A DNA stretch of 64,000 bases from Anaspis maculata (Eukaryota; Arthropoda; Insecta; Coleoptera; Scraptiidae). Positions 33,501 through 42,799 of the stretch are shown piece by piece; the first letter of the stretch is position 1; each line of letters starts with the position of its first letter. A program made the position numbers and the translations under genes. The DNA is taken from assembly GCA_949128115.1 (NCBI GenBank), contig OX421963.1, positions 53,191,306 to 53,255,305 of the forward strand, given 5' to 3'. Below the pieces are notes generated by a model, which was given only the letters and a program-made list of their open reading frames with translations, ran no database searches and was not told the origin of the DNA.

Positions 33501-33639
33501 CACTCGGTATGTCAGCAGCTTACTAGACATGGATGGCCTGTCCCGCGCTTTGGATCACCTAACCCCTGTTGTCACGCGTGAGTTGCACCTGTTTATTGGG
33601 GGCATGCTGAGGCTTCGTGCCTTTATCATGAACGAATGA
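30529..33639 (+). CDS. LINE ORF2-like endonuclease/reverse transcriptase, N-terminally truncated
   Basis: A 1036-codon open frame. The first 28 codons (30529-30612) are host HINE sequence read through by chance; the LINE part begins at residue 29. The C-terminal half of an APE-type endonuclease follows: GGDLN at 73-77, SVVDLVF at 147-153, SDHFP at 174-178. The reverse transcriptase covers about 400-720: RKAPGKDEI at 405, NYRGIAL at 465, SGFRAGRGC at 502, the FVDFRRAFD metal-binding block ending at 544, GVLQGESLSPLLF at 595, FADD at 638-641. A C-terminal CCHC knuckle has C966, C969, H979 and C984. The enzyme copies LINE RNA into nicked DNA. Missing N-terminal endonuclease residues make this copy non-autonomous. 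No RNase H is seen. It is probably in the Jockey/I/CR1 broad group; the exact clade is not resolved. Confidence 0.9.
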   Translation: MSSGLRFTIISCFGGGVWERQSLAKKFLNKDFQLVLCCLYLKPSLDILIILDCFQEVLDTVSRKYPNEAIIVGGDLNCRVGDKGFLPSEILCDTNLFEHRRSADIICNTRGDSLLEFMYINAFTVLNGRTSSDFPSRFTFVGPQGSSVVDLVFSNNLALSMVDNFQVIQNIFTSDHFPVHLTLNLALESHLGPFVMDSASGKDKAFELLCWKDEFSLEYGDSMRFSKNLSPISSINAAYNRFTENIHKTAVALGMKKTYIPLKSRIKRNKPWFDFDCRSAKAKVKSSLRAARRAGFDQTTRNEYCESKKSYNGLIAVKRINFERSITLKLSNCKNSCEFWSTVKGLRPFQTSSTIGLVEWVTFFSTILPVRVFDNSLFYGAGHQTLDAEISQTEFFSVLDHCKARKAPGKDEISYEFIRGLPQNCLFYLINLFNKILDTETIPDSWSEVGMIMIHKKGPKTDPLNYRGIALVSCLCKLFTQIINKRLTAWAETEGVIPECQSGFRAGRGCMDNIFTLMSVIQIHLRLKRRKVFAAFVDFRRAFDSIGHSLLWQKLFRLGVSSKLIRIIKKMYEGAVFRVRVDGQYSDGMDISAGVLQGESLSPLLFSLFLSDLEEFFRGNGAVGINVDNVADVVLLMFADDLVILADSMHDLNKKLVILGKYCAENDLTVNLVKTKVVVFSKGSVTNHFKNKFFYQGDNIETVNSYTYLGVNFTSSGMFLGTARAAVAKTKSAIGSVMSLFYKSKINSWDSRMALYNSIVLNSLLYCSPLWALQYSDLIEGVQLTFFKRILSLPINTPGYLVRLETGSVRLSSMVFKQTLNWLRKILLMPDNRYPKLCFDRLCSLVNANTDVRYNWAMQVKAIFERLDLADVWSNISPARLQCHAQLALDKFRDCLHQSDVNGLTMSSYANLYKNFRFNCTPAQYLHARENFHVTKTIAQLRLCSVHHVCFSFGGNFYKISFSDTCTLCNLHEAESLNHIFFRCPIFESLRTRYVSSLLDMDGLSRALDHLTPVVTRELHLFIGGMLRLRAFIMNE
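30591..30612. repeat. Left target-site duplication of the LINE insertion
   Basis: 22 bases (GAGTTTGGCAAAG...TTCTTG) repeated exactly at 33837-33858. They belong to the HINE tandem unit, where the same sequence is followed by CACAGTTTGAG in uninterrupted units. The first two bases may be shared with the LINE tail. Confidence 0.9.
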
Positions 33640-33836
33640 GTGTTAATTTCTGCTATTTAGTGTGTCTATATAATTATTGCTTTTTTTATTACTCTAGATC
33701 ATTGTTAGTTTATTTTAATACATATTAATTTACTCAGATATTGATTTTTTAGTTGGAATTGTGATTTTTATTTACTGTCGCCATTCTTGTAATAAGGTTT
33801 GTACCTTAGATACAATAAATTTATTTGATTTGATTT
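30613..33836 (+). mobile_element. 5'-truncated non-LTR retrotransposon (LINE)
   Basis: 3.2 kb bounded by a 22-bp duplication. It starts inside the endonuclease region, and its 3' end is a short UTR with AATAAA-like sequence and a (TTTGA)n-type tail (33815-33836). Structure and duplication length are those of target-primed reverse transcription with 5' truncation. Its open frame and exact duplication argue for recent insertion. Confidence 0.93.
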
Positions 33837-33858
33837 GAGTTTGGCAAAGAAATTCTTG
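33837..33858. repeat. Right target-site duplication of the LINE insertion
   Basis: Exact repeat of 30591-30612, after which the HINE tandem unit resumes with CACAGTTTGAG. Confidence 0.9.
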
Positions 33859-34741
33859 CACAGTTTGAGTTGAGAGTTTCTGAATGTTTGAGGTAACATC
33901 AACATTTGAATCAGTGAAAATTGTTGAAAGTTGCACTTTTTTTCTTTTGGGGGCGGAAGCTGGAAGCGGCGCCATATCACAAGTAGCCTATCCTTTCCCA
34001 TTTTTAGTCAGCTATTTATATAGCGAAAGACTCAGATCGTTATGTCTTCGGGTTCATGTTTTTCATTTATCTCTTACTTTGGGGGCGGCGTGTGGGAGCG
34101 GCAGTGTTCGGCTAAGCAAATGTTGCACAATTTTAGTTGGCAGTTTCTAAATGTTTGAGAGAACATCTCAATCAGTAAAATTGTGAAAGTTGCACTATTT
34201 GTCGTTTGGGGGCGGAATCTGGGGGCGGCGACTAACCAAAAGTAGCCTATCCTTTTCCATTTTTAGTCAGCTGTTCATATACTGAAAGAATTAGATCGAT
34301 ATGTCTTCGGGTTTGTTTTTCATTTTAAAGTGATTGGGGGCGGTTTTTACCCATTTTTTCATATCGGCGGCGCATATTGAAGGCGGAATGTTTCTGGGCT
34401 TACGTTTATAAGTGGCAACTATGTATTATTCATAAAATGAGAACACCAGAGCAGTAGGTCTGGGAGAAATTGCAATATCATGTTATTTCAAGTTTATCGG
34501 GGGCGGTTTTCTCTATGTTGGCGGCGCAATATAGACATTCAATATAGCCTAGCCCTCCTTTGGGAGTGGCAGCTATGTAACAGCGAAAAAATTAGAAAGC
34601 TAGGGCGTCTAGTTTGGGAGGAGTTCGAGGAACGGACGGACACGGACGGACGGACAACGTGGTTGCAATAGCGATTTTCATCAAGATGGAGAATGCGCTA
34701 AAAACTGGACCACCTGTATTATAGCCGGTAGGTATACCGGC

Positions 34742-34980
34742 TAATTATTTGAAAATCCACATGCAGTAAGTAATAGTTACTTTAACTCAAATAAAAGTAA
34801 CTCCCTATTACTAGTGAAGATGTCTTCGAGCAAAAACAGGTCGATTTTCATATCACGGGAGACATCTAAAACATACATTAGCGAATCTCTATCTTCAGCC
34901 CCCTCGCCCCCACCCACCCTAACTTTGAAATTTTAAATGACACCAGCTATTTTGCGGTACATCAAATTAAACAGATAACC
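34742..34980 (+). repeat. Left half of a palindromic element related to 52052-53132
   Basis: CAAAAACAGGTCGATTTTCATATC and the following ~140 bp match the left part of the 52-kb element. They also match, in inverted orientation, 41200-41412. It stops abruptly near 34980, where a tRNA-like sequence begins. Confidence 0.6.
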
Positions 34981-34984
34981 CAGT

Positions 34985-35056
34985 CGGTCGCACGGTGAGT
35001 TCGGCCCCGCTTTCAAAGGCGAAGGTCCCGGGTTCAAAACGCTCTGGGCCAGATGG
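34985..35056 (+). repeat. tRNA-Glu-like relic (possible SINE head)
   Basis: CGCTTTCAAAGGCGAAGG followed by TCCCGGGTTCAAAACGC resembles the anticodon (TTC) and T arms of tRNA-Glu, ending CTCTGGGCCA opposite CCCAG at 34989. Stem mismatches rule out a working tRNA. TTTTT follows at about 35060. Confidence 0.35.
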
Positions 35057-35093
35057 ACTTTTTCACGCGTTTCCTAGTACTGGGGCATCTACT

Positions 35094-35102
35094 ATCGTGC
35101 GG
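35094..35102. repeat. 9-bp target duplication, foldback copy A, left
   Basis: ATCGTGCGG, repeated at 38186-38194. Confidence 0.85.
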
Positions 35103-35375
35103 GAGTGACGGAAAAAAGAACGAAAAACAAAAGGTCGAAAACAAAATATCGAATGCATAAGGTCGAAAAAGAAAAGGTCGAATTTACAATATATCGAAAG
35201 TGATGATGATCGAAATACATATGGTCGAAAATACATAATATCGAATAACAGAATGTCGAAAAACAAATGGTCGAAAAACAAAAGGTCGAAAAACAAAAGG
35301 TCAAAAAACAATTGGTCGAAAAACAATTGGTCGAAAAACAAAACGTCGAAAAGCAATAGATCGAGAAACAAACAA

Positions 35376-35405
35376 GCGAATATGCCTCATGGGCATGAGG
35401 CTCAG
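35376..35405 (-). mobile_element. Isolated HINE 3' end (hairpin only)
   Basis: GCGAATATGCCTCATGGGCA and the rest of the hairpin through CTCAG match the terminal 30 bp of HINE copy 1 and then diverge. The flank reads AAACAAAC on the plus strand, i.e. the usual CTTGTTTG on the element strand. Copy B lacks it at the equivalent place. Confidence 0.7.
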
Positions 35406-35489
35406 GCTCATTCCTTTCACACAGCTCCACGTTTCAGAGTGGATTTTGCGTCAAAAGAAAAAAACGAAACAGGTCTGCTAAATAATTAC

Positions 35490-36950
35490 TGAGCCTGACA
35501 AGATCCGTGCATGTGTCCAAGTTGATTTTGCGTCGAACAATCAAATCAGGGCTTGGAAAAAAAAAAAAAAAAACTGACGAGGTCCATGTGCACAACTTGA
35601 CGTTTCAGAAATGATTTTGCGTCAAAAAACCGAATCAGGTCTGTAAAAAAATTACTGAACCTGATGAGGTTCATGCACACAGGTTTATAAGTCCAAGTTA
35701 ATTTTGCGTCAAAAAACCAAATCAGGTCTTCAAAAAAAACTACTAGACCTGACGAGGTCCATGTGCACAGCTTTATGTGTCCAACTTGATTTTGCGTCGA
35801 AAAACCAAATCAGGTCTTCAAAAAAAAAAAAACTAAACCTGACGAGGTCTATGTGCACAACTTGACGTTTCAGAGTGGATTTTGCGTCAAAAGAAACCGA
35901 ATCAGGTCTGCAAAAAAATTACTAAACCTGACGAGGTCCATGTACACAAGTTTATAAGTCCAAGTTAATTTTGCGTCAAAAAACCAAACCAGGTCTTCAA
36001 AAAAAAAAACTAAACCTGACGAGGTCCATGTGCACAACTTGACGTTTCAGAGTTGATTTTGCGTCAAAAAACCAAACCAGGTCTGCAAAAAAATTACTGA
36101 ACCTGACGAGGTCCATGTACACAGGTTTATAAGTCCAAATTAATTTTGCGTCAAAAAACCAAATCCAGGTCTTCAAAAAAAAAACTACTAGATCTGACGA
36201 GGTCTATGTACACTGCTTTATGTGTCCAACTTGATTTTGCATCGAAAAACCAAATCAGGTCTTCCAAAAAAAAAAAAAACTAAGCCTGACGAGGTCTATG
36301 TGCACAACTTGACGTTTCAGAGTGGATTTTGCGTCAAAAGAAACCGAATCAGGTCTGCAAAAAAATTACTAAACCTGACGAGGTCCATGTACACAAGTTT
36401 ATAAGTCCAAGTTAATTTTGCGTCAAAAAACCAAACCAGGTCTTCAAAAAAAAAAACTAAACCTGACGAGGTCCATGTGCACAACTTGACGTTTCAGAGT
36501 TGATTTTGCGTCAAAAAACCAAACCAGGTCTGCAAAAAAATTACTGAACCTGACGAGGTCCATGTACACAGGTTTATAAGTCCAAATTAATTTTGCGTCA
36601 AAAAACCAAATTAGGTCTTCAAAAAAAAAACTACTAGACCTGACGAGGTCCATGTGCACAGCTTTACGTTTCAGAGTGAATTTTGCGCCAAAAAACCAAA
36701 TCCAGGTCTTCAAAAAAAAAAAACTACTAGATCTGACGAGGTCTATGTACACTGCTTTATGTGTCCAACTTGATTTTGCATCGAAAAACCAAATCAGGTC
36801 TTCCAAAAAAAAAAAAACTAAGCCTGACGAGGTCCATGTGCACAACTTGACGTTTCAGAGTGGATTTTGCGTCAAAAGAAACCGAATCAGGTCTGCAAAA
36901 AAATTACTGAACCTGACGAGGTCCATCCGTGCACAGGTTTATAAGTCTTA
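35490..36950. repeat. 87-90 bp satellite array with higher-order structure
   Basis: About 17 units, each starting CCTGACGAGGTCCATG and containing GATTTTGCGTCAAAA and an A-run. At least three unit types occur (CACAACTTGACGTTTCAGAG, CACAGGTTTATAAGTCC, CACAGCTTTATGTGTCC). A five-unit block of about 445 bp starting near 35842 is repeated from about 36286. The copy B array (48584-49690) has about 13 units. Stop-free frames through it are a by-product of the repeat. Confidence 0.9.
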
Positions 36951-37127
36951 AGTTAATTCACACTGACGCTGATCAGATTTAAAAGAATATACAGGTGTTT
37001 CGGTGGCCTTGCATAATACTTTGGGAGGTGATTTATCTCTGAAGAATAAGTCGAAAAGTGAGAGTAAAATTTTTCCTCAAGTGCTCTCTGAGGGAGTCAC
37101 AGCTCCTTAATCGATCCGAATTGTGAT

Positions 37128-37937
37128 CAGTGACGGATTAGAAAGCAGTGGCGCCCTAGGCTGATTCAATTCGGCGCCGCCTCCCTCCACTTTGGTAACT
37201 ACAACAATTAATGAAGAAAATCCACCTTGATTTGTCTCAAATTTTTAAAGATTGAATAAAAAAATGCATAAGTTTAAAAACAGAACAAAACTAATACAAT
37301 CATAGAGTAGCACACTGTAAGTAGGTACCTATGTAAAGTGTTAGACACTAATGACCACCAGTGACTGAATGAATAGACCCTCTTTCAGCCTGTGGGCAGG
37401 TGATTTTCATTTCTATATATATATCATGTACCTATTGGTAGAGGTCTGTCTCCTCGAAAAAAGTCATTTTATGTTATTTCAAAGATGGTGGGTGAGTGAC
37501 ATTCATTCGCTTCGTCGCTTGAGCTATAAACGAAAATACAACCTTTTTCCCGGTGTCTTACGCTGCCGCCCTGGGGCAAAGACCTCCCATCTTTTCAACG
37601 GTTCACTTTCGAGTAGAGTTACCAGTTTTTTTACAAGCAAAGGTGCGTAGGTAGTCACCCTATAATGAGATTTGATTATTCTATTTATAATTTATTAGTT
37701 GCCAGCATTTCGATTCATTTTTTCCATAACATTTTTTCTTCACTTGGGAGTGGATGCCGGGAAGTACCTTTCCAACTTTTCTAGCTGGCCTAAAATTATT
37801 GTATGAATGTGGAATATGAAACTACAATATTTTTGTGGATTCATGTTTTTTTTTTCCATTTCGCCTCGGTCGGCGCCCCCTTTTATCGAGGCGCCCTAGG
37901 CTGCAGCCTACTCAGCCTATTGGTTAATCCGTCACTG
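37128..37937. mobile_element. hAT-like non-autonomous element in foldback copy A
   Basis: 810 bp. Ends CAGTGACGGATTAG / GTTAATCCGTCACTG, with sub-terminal GCGCCCTAGGCTG blocks. Flanks ATTGTGAT (37120-37127) and ATTGAGAT (37938-37945) match at 7 of 8. Copy B has the single empty site at 49860-49867. The 8-bp duplication and CAG start fit hAT. No transposase. Confidence 0.88.
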
Positions 37938-38185
37938 ATTGAGATCACATTCAAAACAGGTATTTCTAGTTCGACATTGTGCTATTCGACATTTTATTAT
38001 TCGATGTTTTGCTTTTCGATCTTTTGTTTTTCGACCTTTTGGTTTTCGACCTTTTGCTTTTCGATATTTCACTTTTCGACCTTTTGTTCTTTCGACAATA
38101 GTGCTTTCGTTATTTTGTTTCTCGACTTTATGCATTCGATGTTTTGTTTTCGACCTTTTGTATTTCGATCTTTTTTCCGTCACCC

Positions 38186-38194
38186 ATCGTGCGG
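38186..38194. repeat. 9-bp target duplication, foldback copy A, right
   Basis: ATCGTGCGG, matching 35094-35102. Confidence 0.85.
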
Positions 38195-38342
38195 TGATGC
38201 CCCGGGAAAATGGATGAAACGAGAAAGTCATCGAAACAAAACCACACTGAATAATCCTCACTGTTCCAAAAATGTCTTCGTTGTTATCGTCAATACTGTT
38301 ATCGTTACTGAAAAACATCCACAGAAAAACCTGATACTGAAA

Positions 38343-40763
38343 GTTCAACAATGATTGTCCTTGCCGCCTTTTCGAAATATGGCCCGCATTAGACATGCGC
38401 CGCTTCAATGAAATCATTTTGCAATACCGTAGTAACGAAGTTGATAGACGTCACGTCACACTGACTGGTATCAAATTTTAGGTTAACAGTGACGGCTCTG
38501 ACTGCTGGTAAATCGTGAACAAGCAACGTGACGGAACGGGGATGGATCAGCCGTCAATGCCGTCACTGTTAACCTCAGATTTTTTATCAGTCGGTGTGAC
38601 GTGCCGTCTATCAATCTCGTTACTACGGTATTCCCAAGGACGTGGTATTCCAAATTGATTTCATTGAAGCGGGGCATGCCTAAAGCTTAGTCCGCACGGG
38701 CGGTATACCGCTGGTTTTTGGCGATATACCGCTATTTTTTTTGCCGCTGAAATCATCGTCCGCATGAGCGGCGAAAATCAGCGAATAATTAGTGTCACGT
38801 CTGTTGTTTAAAGTGTCAGATCCGGTTGTCAGTCGTTTGTCACGCGAATTGCATGATGTAGTGTCCGGATATTCTTCAAAAAACGGGTGTTCTTCAAATC
38901 AAAGACGATGTTAATACCTACCTAATGTTATTGTGATAAATAAAAAAGCAAAATTCTCATAAATACGTGGTCTTCTTTTGAGTAGGAAACTATTTTTTGC
39001 AATAGATACATGCTGGCGACGGGTGTCTTTCAATGATTTATGTGAGCATTTTGAAATGATCAACTACAGAAATGAGCAGCCCGAGCCCATGAGAATCACA
39101 GTCACACCTACGACGATGACGAGTGACGACACGGTGTGGACAGTCAACCCCGCTCTCAGCCTTGCAACTAATTGAAGAGGTTTAGAAAAGGCCTCCACTG
39201 TGGAACTTCAAACTTCCATTGCGGGAAAGACACAAACTCGGGCACAAATATATAAAAGAAAAATTGTGGCGTGAAACCTAGGTACATGTATTTTGATGGT
39301 ACTCAAAACCGTGCACGTTTTCTTTTTTTCTTGATAATCTTGCCTCCGACCTTGCTCTGGTGCAACTCAAGCTCATGCAGACTGCAGATGGATTCATAAC
39401 TCTGAAATCAAGCTGATACGTGTCCACCGTCCAGTAGTCACGATTTTTCCTCTCTCCCTTGGACTGGTACACCCATCGGTGATCAAGTTTTTCCATTTCG
39501 TCTTGAGATAAGCACCGGGCTCCTTCCTAGCAAAACCTAACGTCACATTTTCATGCTGTGTCAATGCTGACACTTTGAAAACAGCGGTCAATCGCTAAAA
39601 GTTGGCGGGGATTCAACTTTTAGCGAATATCCGCTGAAAGTTGGACATTTTTGACAGGAAATCGATCCAGCGGTATATCGCCCGTGCGGACTAGCTTTAA
39701 AAGCTAGTCCGCACGGGCGATATACCGCTGGATCGATTTCCTGTCAAAAATGTCCAACTTTCAGCGAATATTCGCAAAAAGTTGAATCCCCGCCAACTTT
39801 TAGCGATTGACCGCTGTTTTCAAAGTGTCAGCATTGACACAGCATGAAAATGTGACGTTAGGTTTTGCTAGGAAGGAGCCCGGTGCTTATCTCAAGACGA
39901 AATAGAAAAACTTGATCACCGATGGGTGTACCAGTCCAAGGGAGAGAGGAAAAATCGTGACTACTGGACGGTGGACACGTATCAGCTTGATTTCAGAGTT
40001 ATGAATCCATCTGCAGTCTGCATGAGCTTGAGTTGCACCAGAGCAAGGTCGGAGGCAAGATTATCAAGAAAAAAAGAAAACGTGCACGGTTTTGAGTACC
40101 ATCAAAATACATGTACCTAGGTTTCACGCCACAATTTTTCTTTTATATATTTGTGCCCGAGTTTGTGTCTTTCCCGCAATGGAAGTTTGAAGTTTCACAG
40201 TGGAGGCCTTTTCTAAACCTCTTCAATTAGTTGCAAGGCTGAGAGCGGGGTTCACTGTCCACACCGTGTCGTCACTCGTCATCGTCGTAGGTGTGACTGT
40301 GATTCTCATGGGCTCGGGCTGCTCATTTCTGTAGTTGATCATTTCAACATGCTCACATAAATCATTGAAAGACACCCGTCGCCAGCATGTATCTATTGCA
40401 AAGAATAGTTTCCTACTCAAAAGAAGACCACGTACTTATGAGAATTTTGCTTTTTTATTTATCACAATAACATTAGGTAGGTATTAACATCGTCTTTGAT
40501 TTGAAGAACACCCGTTTTTTGAAGAATATCCAGACACTACATCATGCAATTCGCGTGACAAACGACTGACAACCGGATCTGACACTTTAAACAACAGACG
40601 TGACACTAATTATTCGCTGATTTTCGCCGCTCATGCGGACGATGATTTCAGCGGCAAAAAAAATAGCGGTATATCGCCAAAAACCAGCGGTATACCGCCC
40701 GTGCGGACTAAGCTTTATGCGGGCCAAATATCAAAAAGGCGGCAAGGACAATCATTGTTGAAC
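38343..40763. repeat. Nearly perfect 2.4-kb palindrome
   Basis: Outer ends GTTCAACAATGATTGTCC / GGACAATCATTGTTGAAC. The arms meet at 39698-39700 with a 3-base spacer (GGACTAGCTT-TAA-AAGCTAGTCC). Arms of about 1.05 kb differ by only a few substitutions (for example at 39043 and 39207), plus a 289-bp insertion in the left arm only. Each arm contains a unit bounded by TA-GTCCGCACGGGCG and CGCCCGTGCGGAC-TA, with the palindrome extending about 50 bp further outward. Frames such as 38978-39175 and 40223-40420 are the same sequence in mirror image and start at TTG, so I do not call them genes. Confidence 0.92.
38392..38680. mobile_element. Palindromic TA MITE nested in the left palindrome arm
   Basis: 289 bp. 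Ends GACATGCGCCGCTTCAATG / CATTGAAGCGGGGCATGCC, TA at 38390-38391 and 38681-38682. Inner arms around TTAACAGTGACGGC pair. The right arm of the host palindrome lacks it, so insertion followed arm formation or arms were not homogenised afterwards. Confidence 0.85.
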
Positions 40764-41412
40764 ACGCTGTAGTTGATGCAGGACAAAAAAAATAAACAGA
40801 ATAAAATTTTTATCATTTAAAAAAATTAAAACCCATTGTTTCCTGCCTAAAACACTCCAAATTTACAATTTACGGGGGAGGGGTTGAAAATTTCCAAAAA
40901 ATTGTTTCTAGAAAAAGAATTCAATTCGCTTCAATTTGATGTATCACAAAGTAGGTGGTGTTCAGTTAAATTTTGAAGTTGAGGTGGGGGAGGGCACAGG
41001 GGTGAATTTGGGTAGCACTTTTTCCACCGGATATTCTCTTTTTTGATGCTACCTAGGATGACGCTGACTAAATTGAAGATAATTGAGGGGTCCAGAATAT
41101 GAAACTGAACACTCAGAGAATTTTCAGGGAGAAGGAGGGTGGGGTTAAGAATTTTGAAAATATTTTTTTCAGAAAAATTGAATTCTTTTCGATTTTATGT
41201 ATCGCAAGGTAGGTGGTGTCATTTGAAATTTCACACTTGGGGTGAGTGGGGGCCAGGAGGCTGACGATAGAAATTTGACAATCTATGTTTCAGATGACCC
41301 CCTCGATATAAAAATCGACCTGTTTTTGTTAGAAGAAATACTCACTAGGAATTTGGAGTTATTGCAGGTGGATAGTTTTCAAATTATCACCCGGTGTGCA
41401 CTTACATTCGAC
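40764..41412 (-). repeat. Right half of a palindromic element related to 52052-53132
   Basis: Matches the right half of the 52-kb element (GTTGAGGTGGGGGAG, GGGTAGCACTTTTTCCAC, CCCCCTCGATATAAAAATCG). Its last ~150 bp are an inverted relative of 34742-34980. Together they look like one older element split by everything between. Confidence 0.55.
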
Positions 41413-42780
41413 GGAGTTGACGTAGGTAATAATTTTGCGTGAAAATAAATATTTGATTGTATAGGTACGCAGGTACGATATGTATGCTCTCAATATTCCA
41501 AGAATTTGCTGAAAAAAAAACACCTGTGGCCACATACCAGTGATAGAGGTATTTAAAACGAAATACACCCAAGAACGTATTTTCCACGTTATGCAAATTG
41601 CAAATTGCACGGTGGAAAACAATTTGCCATTTTATATTACAAGAACATGATTTGCAATAAACTCTGCTTTCATATGCAGGCCTCTGTGATTTGACCTTTT
41701 CTATTCCATCCAACAAGGGTTTGCGCAATATTTTCTCCGAGATTTTCTCTCAAGTTATACAGTTTTCAGTATAGATTTGGGCTTCAGAAATGTACAATTC
41801 CTTGAAAAATTCACTCAAAATGGAAAAAAAAAAAATCAATTATTATAATTTGTATACAGGGTGTTAAACATTTTTTTAGTAAATAGTTATCTCTTGAATA
41901 TTTTTTTGTTATAGTTAACTCCAAATCCAATAACTGGATTTTGACCAAATTTGGTACACAAAGTAAGTTGATACATGCCTATAAGCTGGTCATATTGACT
42001 TCTGCCACATTTGTAAAATTTGTTATTTTTCATTTTTTGTTTTTTTTTTTTGTCAAAAGCACTAATTTTTGATGCTCTACCATCTCCTTAAATACTGAAA
42101 GAAAAAGTGAAACACCTGTATATCAATATCTAATACAAAGTTTAATTATAAGAAAAAGACTTCAGTGACTTGACGTTTAGAAATAAGCAGACGCACTTCA
42201 TAAAAATTTCAGTAAAAGTTGCATTTCAGTCGTTTCGATTGGCAATAAAATGGCATTTCACTTACAAGTTCAAAACTTTACCAGTTAATTATTCAAAATC
42301 TATCCGATGGATTGGAACCAGATTTGACAGGAAGCAACACAACAAAAGTGTCGAATTAAGGTCGCAGTTGCACTTTTCCACCATTCTCCAGACGGCCGTA
42401 ATGAATTTTCAAAATTTCTCCTGGCCGATGCCACTCGGGGGGGCTCTCGCCGGTATTTTGACCAGAACGACTCGCTTTTGTAGCAGGACTCCACTCAAAA
42501 ATTCATTCCTGCTCGGAGATCGACTTTTTTTTGGAAAATTCCATCTGATTTCGAAAGTAGATTGGATTGGACGTCGTCCTATCTTCAAAATCGACACGGT
42601 TCCAGTTTTCCGACGGTATTTTTTTTTTTCAAAATGAAATTTGCACATTCCGTGAATTTGAAAAAAACGCAGTGCAAACTTCTACATGCGGTAGACCATA
42701 TGGGTAGGCCCCACGAAATATTTATTTTAGGTGCAGACATGCTGCGAATGAAAGTTGGAGAAAAGATTGAGCTAATTTTT
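41413..42780. other. No gene
   Basis: AT-rich. A solitary TATACAGGGTG end is at 41853-41863 without a matching partner nearby. The 155-codon frame at 42170-42637 has shadows on both strands and no recognised domain. Confidence 0.45.
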
Positions 42781-42799
42781 TGAGGAAAAATTTTCGAAA

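Larger units (their letters stand above)
28600..34700 (-). mobile_element. HINE copy 5 (copy-4 subfamily), split by two later insertions
   Basis: Collinear with copy 4 from about 28600 (GAGAAACATCATTCTTTGCCC) to the 5' end AGCGCATTCTCC (34699 downward), including a GGAC array at about 34633-34660 and the 265-bp tandem units. The 3' hairpin end is missing. It is interrupted by a CAGGGTG palindrome (29080-29988) and a LINE (30613-33836). About 2 kb remain when these are removed, similar to copy 4. Confidence 0.75.
35103..38185. mobile_element. Mutator-like foldback element with satellite core, copy A
   Basis: Ends GAGTGACGGAAAAAAG and, complementing the right end, GGGTGACGGAAAAAAG. The terminal arms (about 35103-35368 and 37965-38185) consist of ~14-bp units of the type AAAGGTCGAAAAAC, inverted on the right. 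The core 35490-36950 is a satellite of about 17 units. It is flanked by a 9-bp duplication, and copy B at 48103-50213 has its own perfect, different 9-bp duplication, which supports transposition. G-starting ends plus 9 bp suggest a Mutator-like superfamily, but no transposase is present. A hAT element sits at 37128-37937 and a 30-bp HINE end at 35376-35405. Confidence 0.85.

Noticed and set aside
36444..36845. Phe/Trp-rich and Lys/Ser-rich long frames over the satellites and GGTCGAAAAAC arms (also 35063-35430, 48030-48527, 49096-49404, 49773-50220)
   Set aside because: They are stop-free translations of short tandem repeats, in several frames and both strands at once.
38978..40420. Mirror-image frames in the 2.4-kb palindrome (for example LSRKLFFAIDTCWRR..., KGERKNRDYWTVDTY...)
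   Set aside because: Same sequence read from each arm, starting at TTG or internal positions. No family recognised. Captured exon sequence is possible but not supportable.
42170..42637. 155-codon frame on the plus strand
   Set aside because: Begins at TTG or a chance position, has equally long shadows on the minus strand, and contains no recognisable motif.
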